From positions 1 through 43,577 of the forward strand of contig JAFASY010000270.1 in assembly GCA_019244235.1 (NCBI GenBank): a DNA stretch of 43,577 nt. The letters run 5' to 3'. This DNA comes from Chroococcidiopsidaceae cyanobacterium CP_BM_ER_R8_30. Lineage in GTDB: Bacteria > Cyanobacteriota > Cyanobacteriia > Cyanobacteriales > Chroococcidiopsidaceae. The stretch's first letter is position 1. Every line of letters starts with the position of its first letter. This document shows, in pieces, positions 43,418 to 43,577 of this stretch. The notes below the pieces were generated by a model. The model did not search any database and was not told the DNA's origin. It was given only the letters and a program-made list of their open reading frames with translations. The position numbers and the translations under genes were made by a program.

Positions 43418-43577
43418 TTAAAGTTGGTTGCTGACTGTAAGTCGCATCTCCAAATTTTTTTTTTCAGCCACCTGTTGTTTCATCTGCTCAATGATTTGAC
43501 CGAGGGTACGCAATTCTCCCAAATCTTCTGGATCCAACTTGGGTAAATCGGGAAATTGCTCCTGCATTGCCACTAAG
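43418..43577 (-). CDS. Partial synthase: acyl-carrier-side linker (cut by window edge)
   Basis: The frame enters from beyond the window and reads VAMQEQFPDLPKLDPEDLGE and LRTLGQIIEQMKQQVAEKK, then ends at a TAA (43418-43420). The DPEDLGELRTLGQIIEQM pattern is the linker usually found after acyl carrier domains and before the ketoreductase in PfaA- and HglE-like synthases. It changes frame at a run of ten A residues (43455-43464 on the plus strand as T). The last 14 or so residues after the run are probably not real. Confidence 0.65.
   Translation of the reverse strand, partial: LVAMQEQFPDLPKLDPEDLGELRTLGQIIEQMKQQVAEKKNLEMRLTVSNQL
43455..43464 (-). other. Ten-A homopolymer at a synthase frame change
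   Basis: Ten T on the plus strand, so ten A in the coding strand. Before it the synthase frame is GCT GAA AAA..., after it the frame that continues the ketoreductase is AAA TTT GGA. One more A (or two fewer) would join the two. It may be a real mutation, a slippage site or a sequence error. Confidence 0.7.

Noticed and set aside
1-43577. CRISPR arrays, tRNA or rRNA genes, insertion sequences
   Set aside because: No regularly spaced repeats, no tRNA cloverleaf with a GTTCGA-type loop, no rRNA stretch and no transposase motif was seen by eye.

Overview
The window is chromosomal DNA from a cyanobacterium. Supporting signs are HIP1 octamers (GCGATCGC), two PEP-CTERM proteins, an NblA-like protein, cyanobacterial families (DUF3155, DUF3119, DUF3086, CCB2/CCB4-like, Rbp-type RNA-binding protein), the fbp-tal-zwf-opcA order known from Nostoc-type cyanobacteria, and a devBCA exporter beside a polyketide/PUFA-synthase-like locus. 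The gene set fits the Nostocales/Chroococcidiopsis side of the phylum, but this is an inference; no rRNA or other clear taxonomic marker is present.

Left part (1-19.9 kb): mostly conserved single genes on both strands. In order: mobA, a pentapeptide-repeat protein, an NmrA-type SDR, xthA, a small hypothetical, a PEP-CTERM protein, a short coiled-coil protein, an alpha/beta hydrolase, a second PEP-CTERM protein overlapping a GAF histidine kinase antisense, a DUF3155 gene, a PadR/CCB-like pair, a TetR regulator divergent from a small membrane protein, DUF3119, DUF3086-plsY, dtd, a CobW GTPase with a His-rich loop, cysS, a short conserved gene and rbp. Several intergenic gaps hold hairpins or G-rich short repeats.

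Centre (20.2-27.4 kb): fbp, tal, zwf and opcA, the carbon module feeding the oxidative pentose phosphate pathway, then cobB and a divergent nblA-like gene. The cobB interdomain linker is written in the same G/C-rich short repeat found upstream of dtd.

Right part (27.5-43.6 kb): one minus-strand locus read right to left. It contains the 3' part of a PfaA/HglE-like synthase (ACP linker, ketoreductase, dehydratase), a 2039-residue KS-CLF-AT-DH-DH protein, a PfaD-like enoyl reductase, a stand-alone acyl carrier protein, a 621-residue protein with a TubC-type docking domain on an unrecognised body, then devB, devC and devA. Taken together this looks like a complete make-and-export line for a long-chain lipid related to heterocyst glycolipids or PUFAs. 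The first synthase is broken in two places: a frame change at a run of ten A residues, and a single in-frame TAA between the two halves of the ketoreductase. HIP1 sites are sparse here (one, against eight in the left 27.4 kb), which may indicate a different history. The docking-domain protein and the split synthase are the most unusual things in the window.
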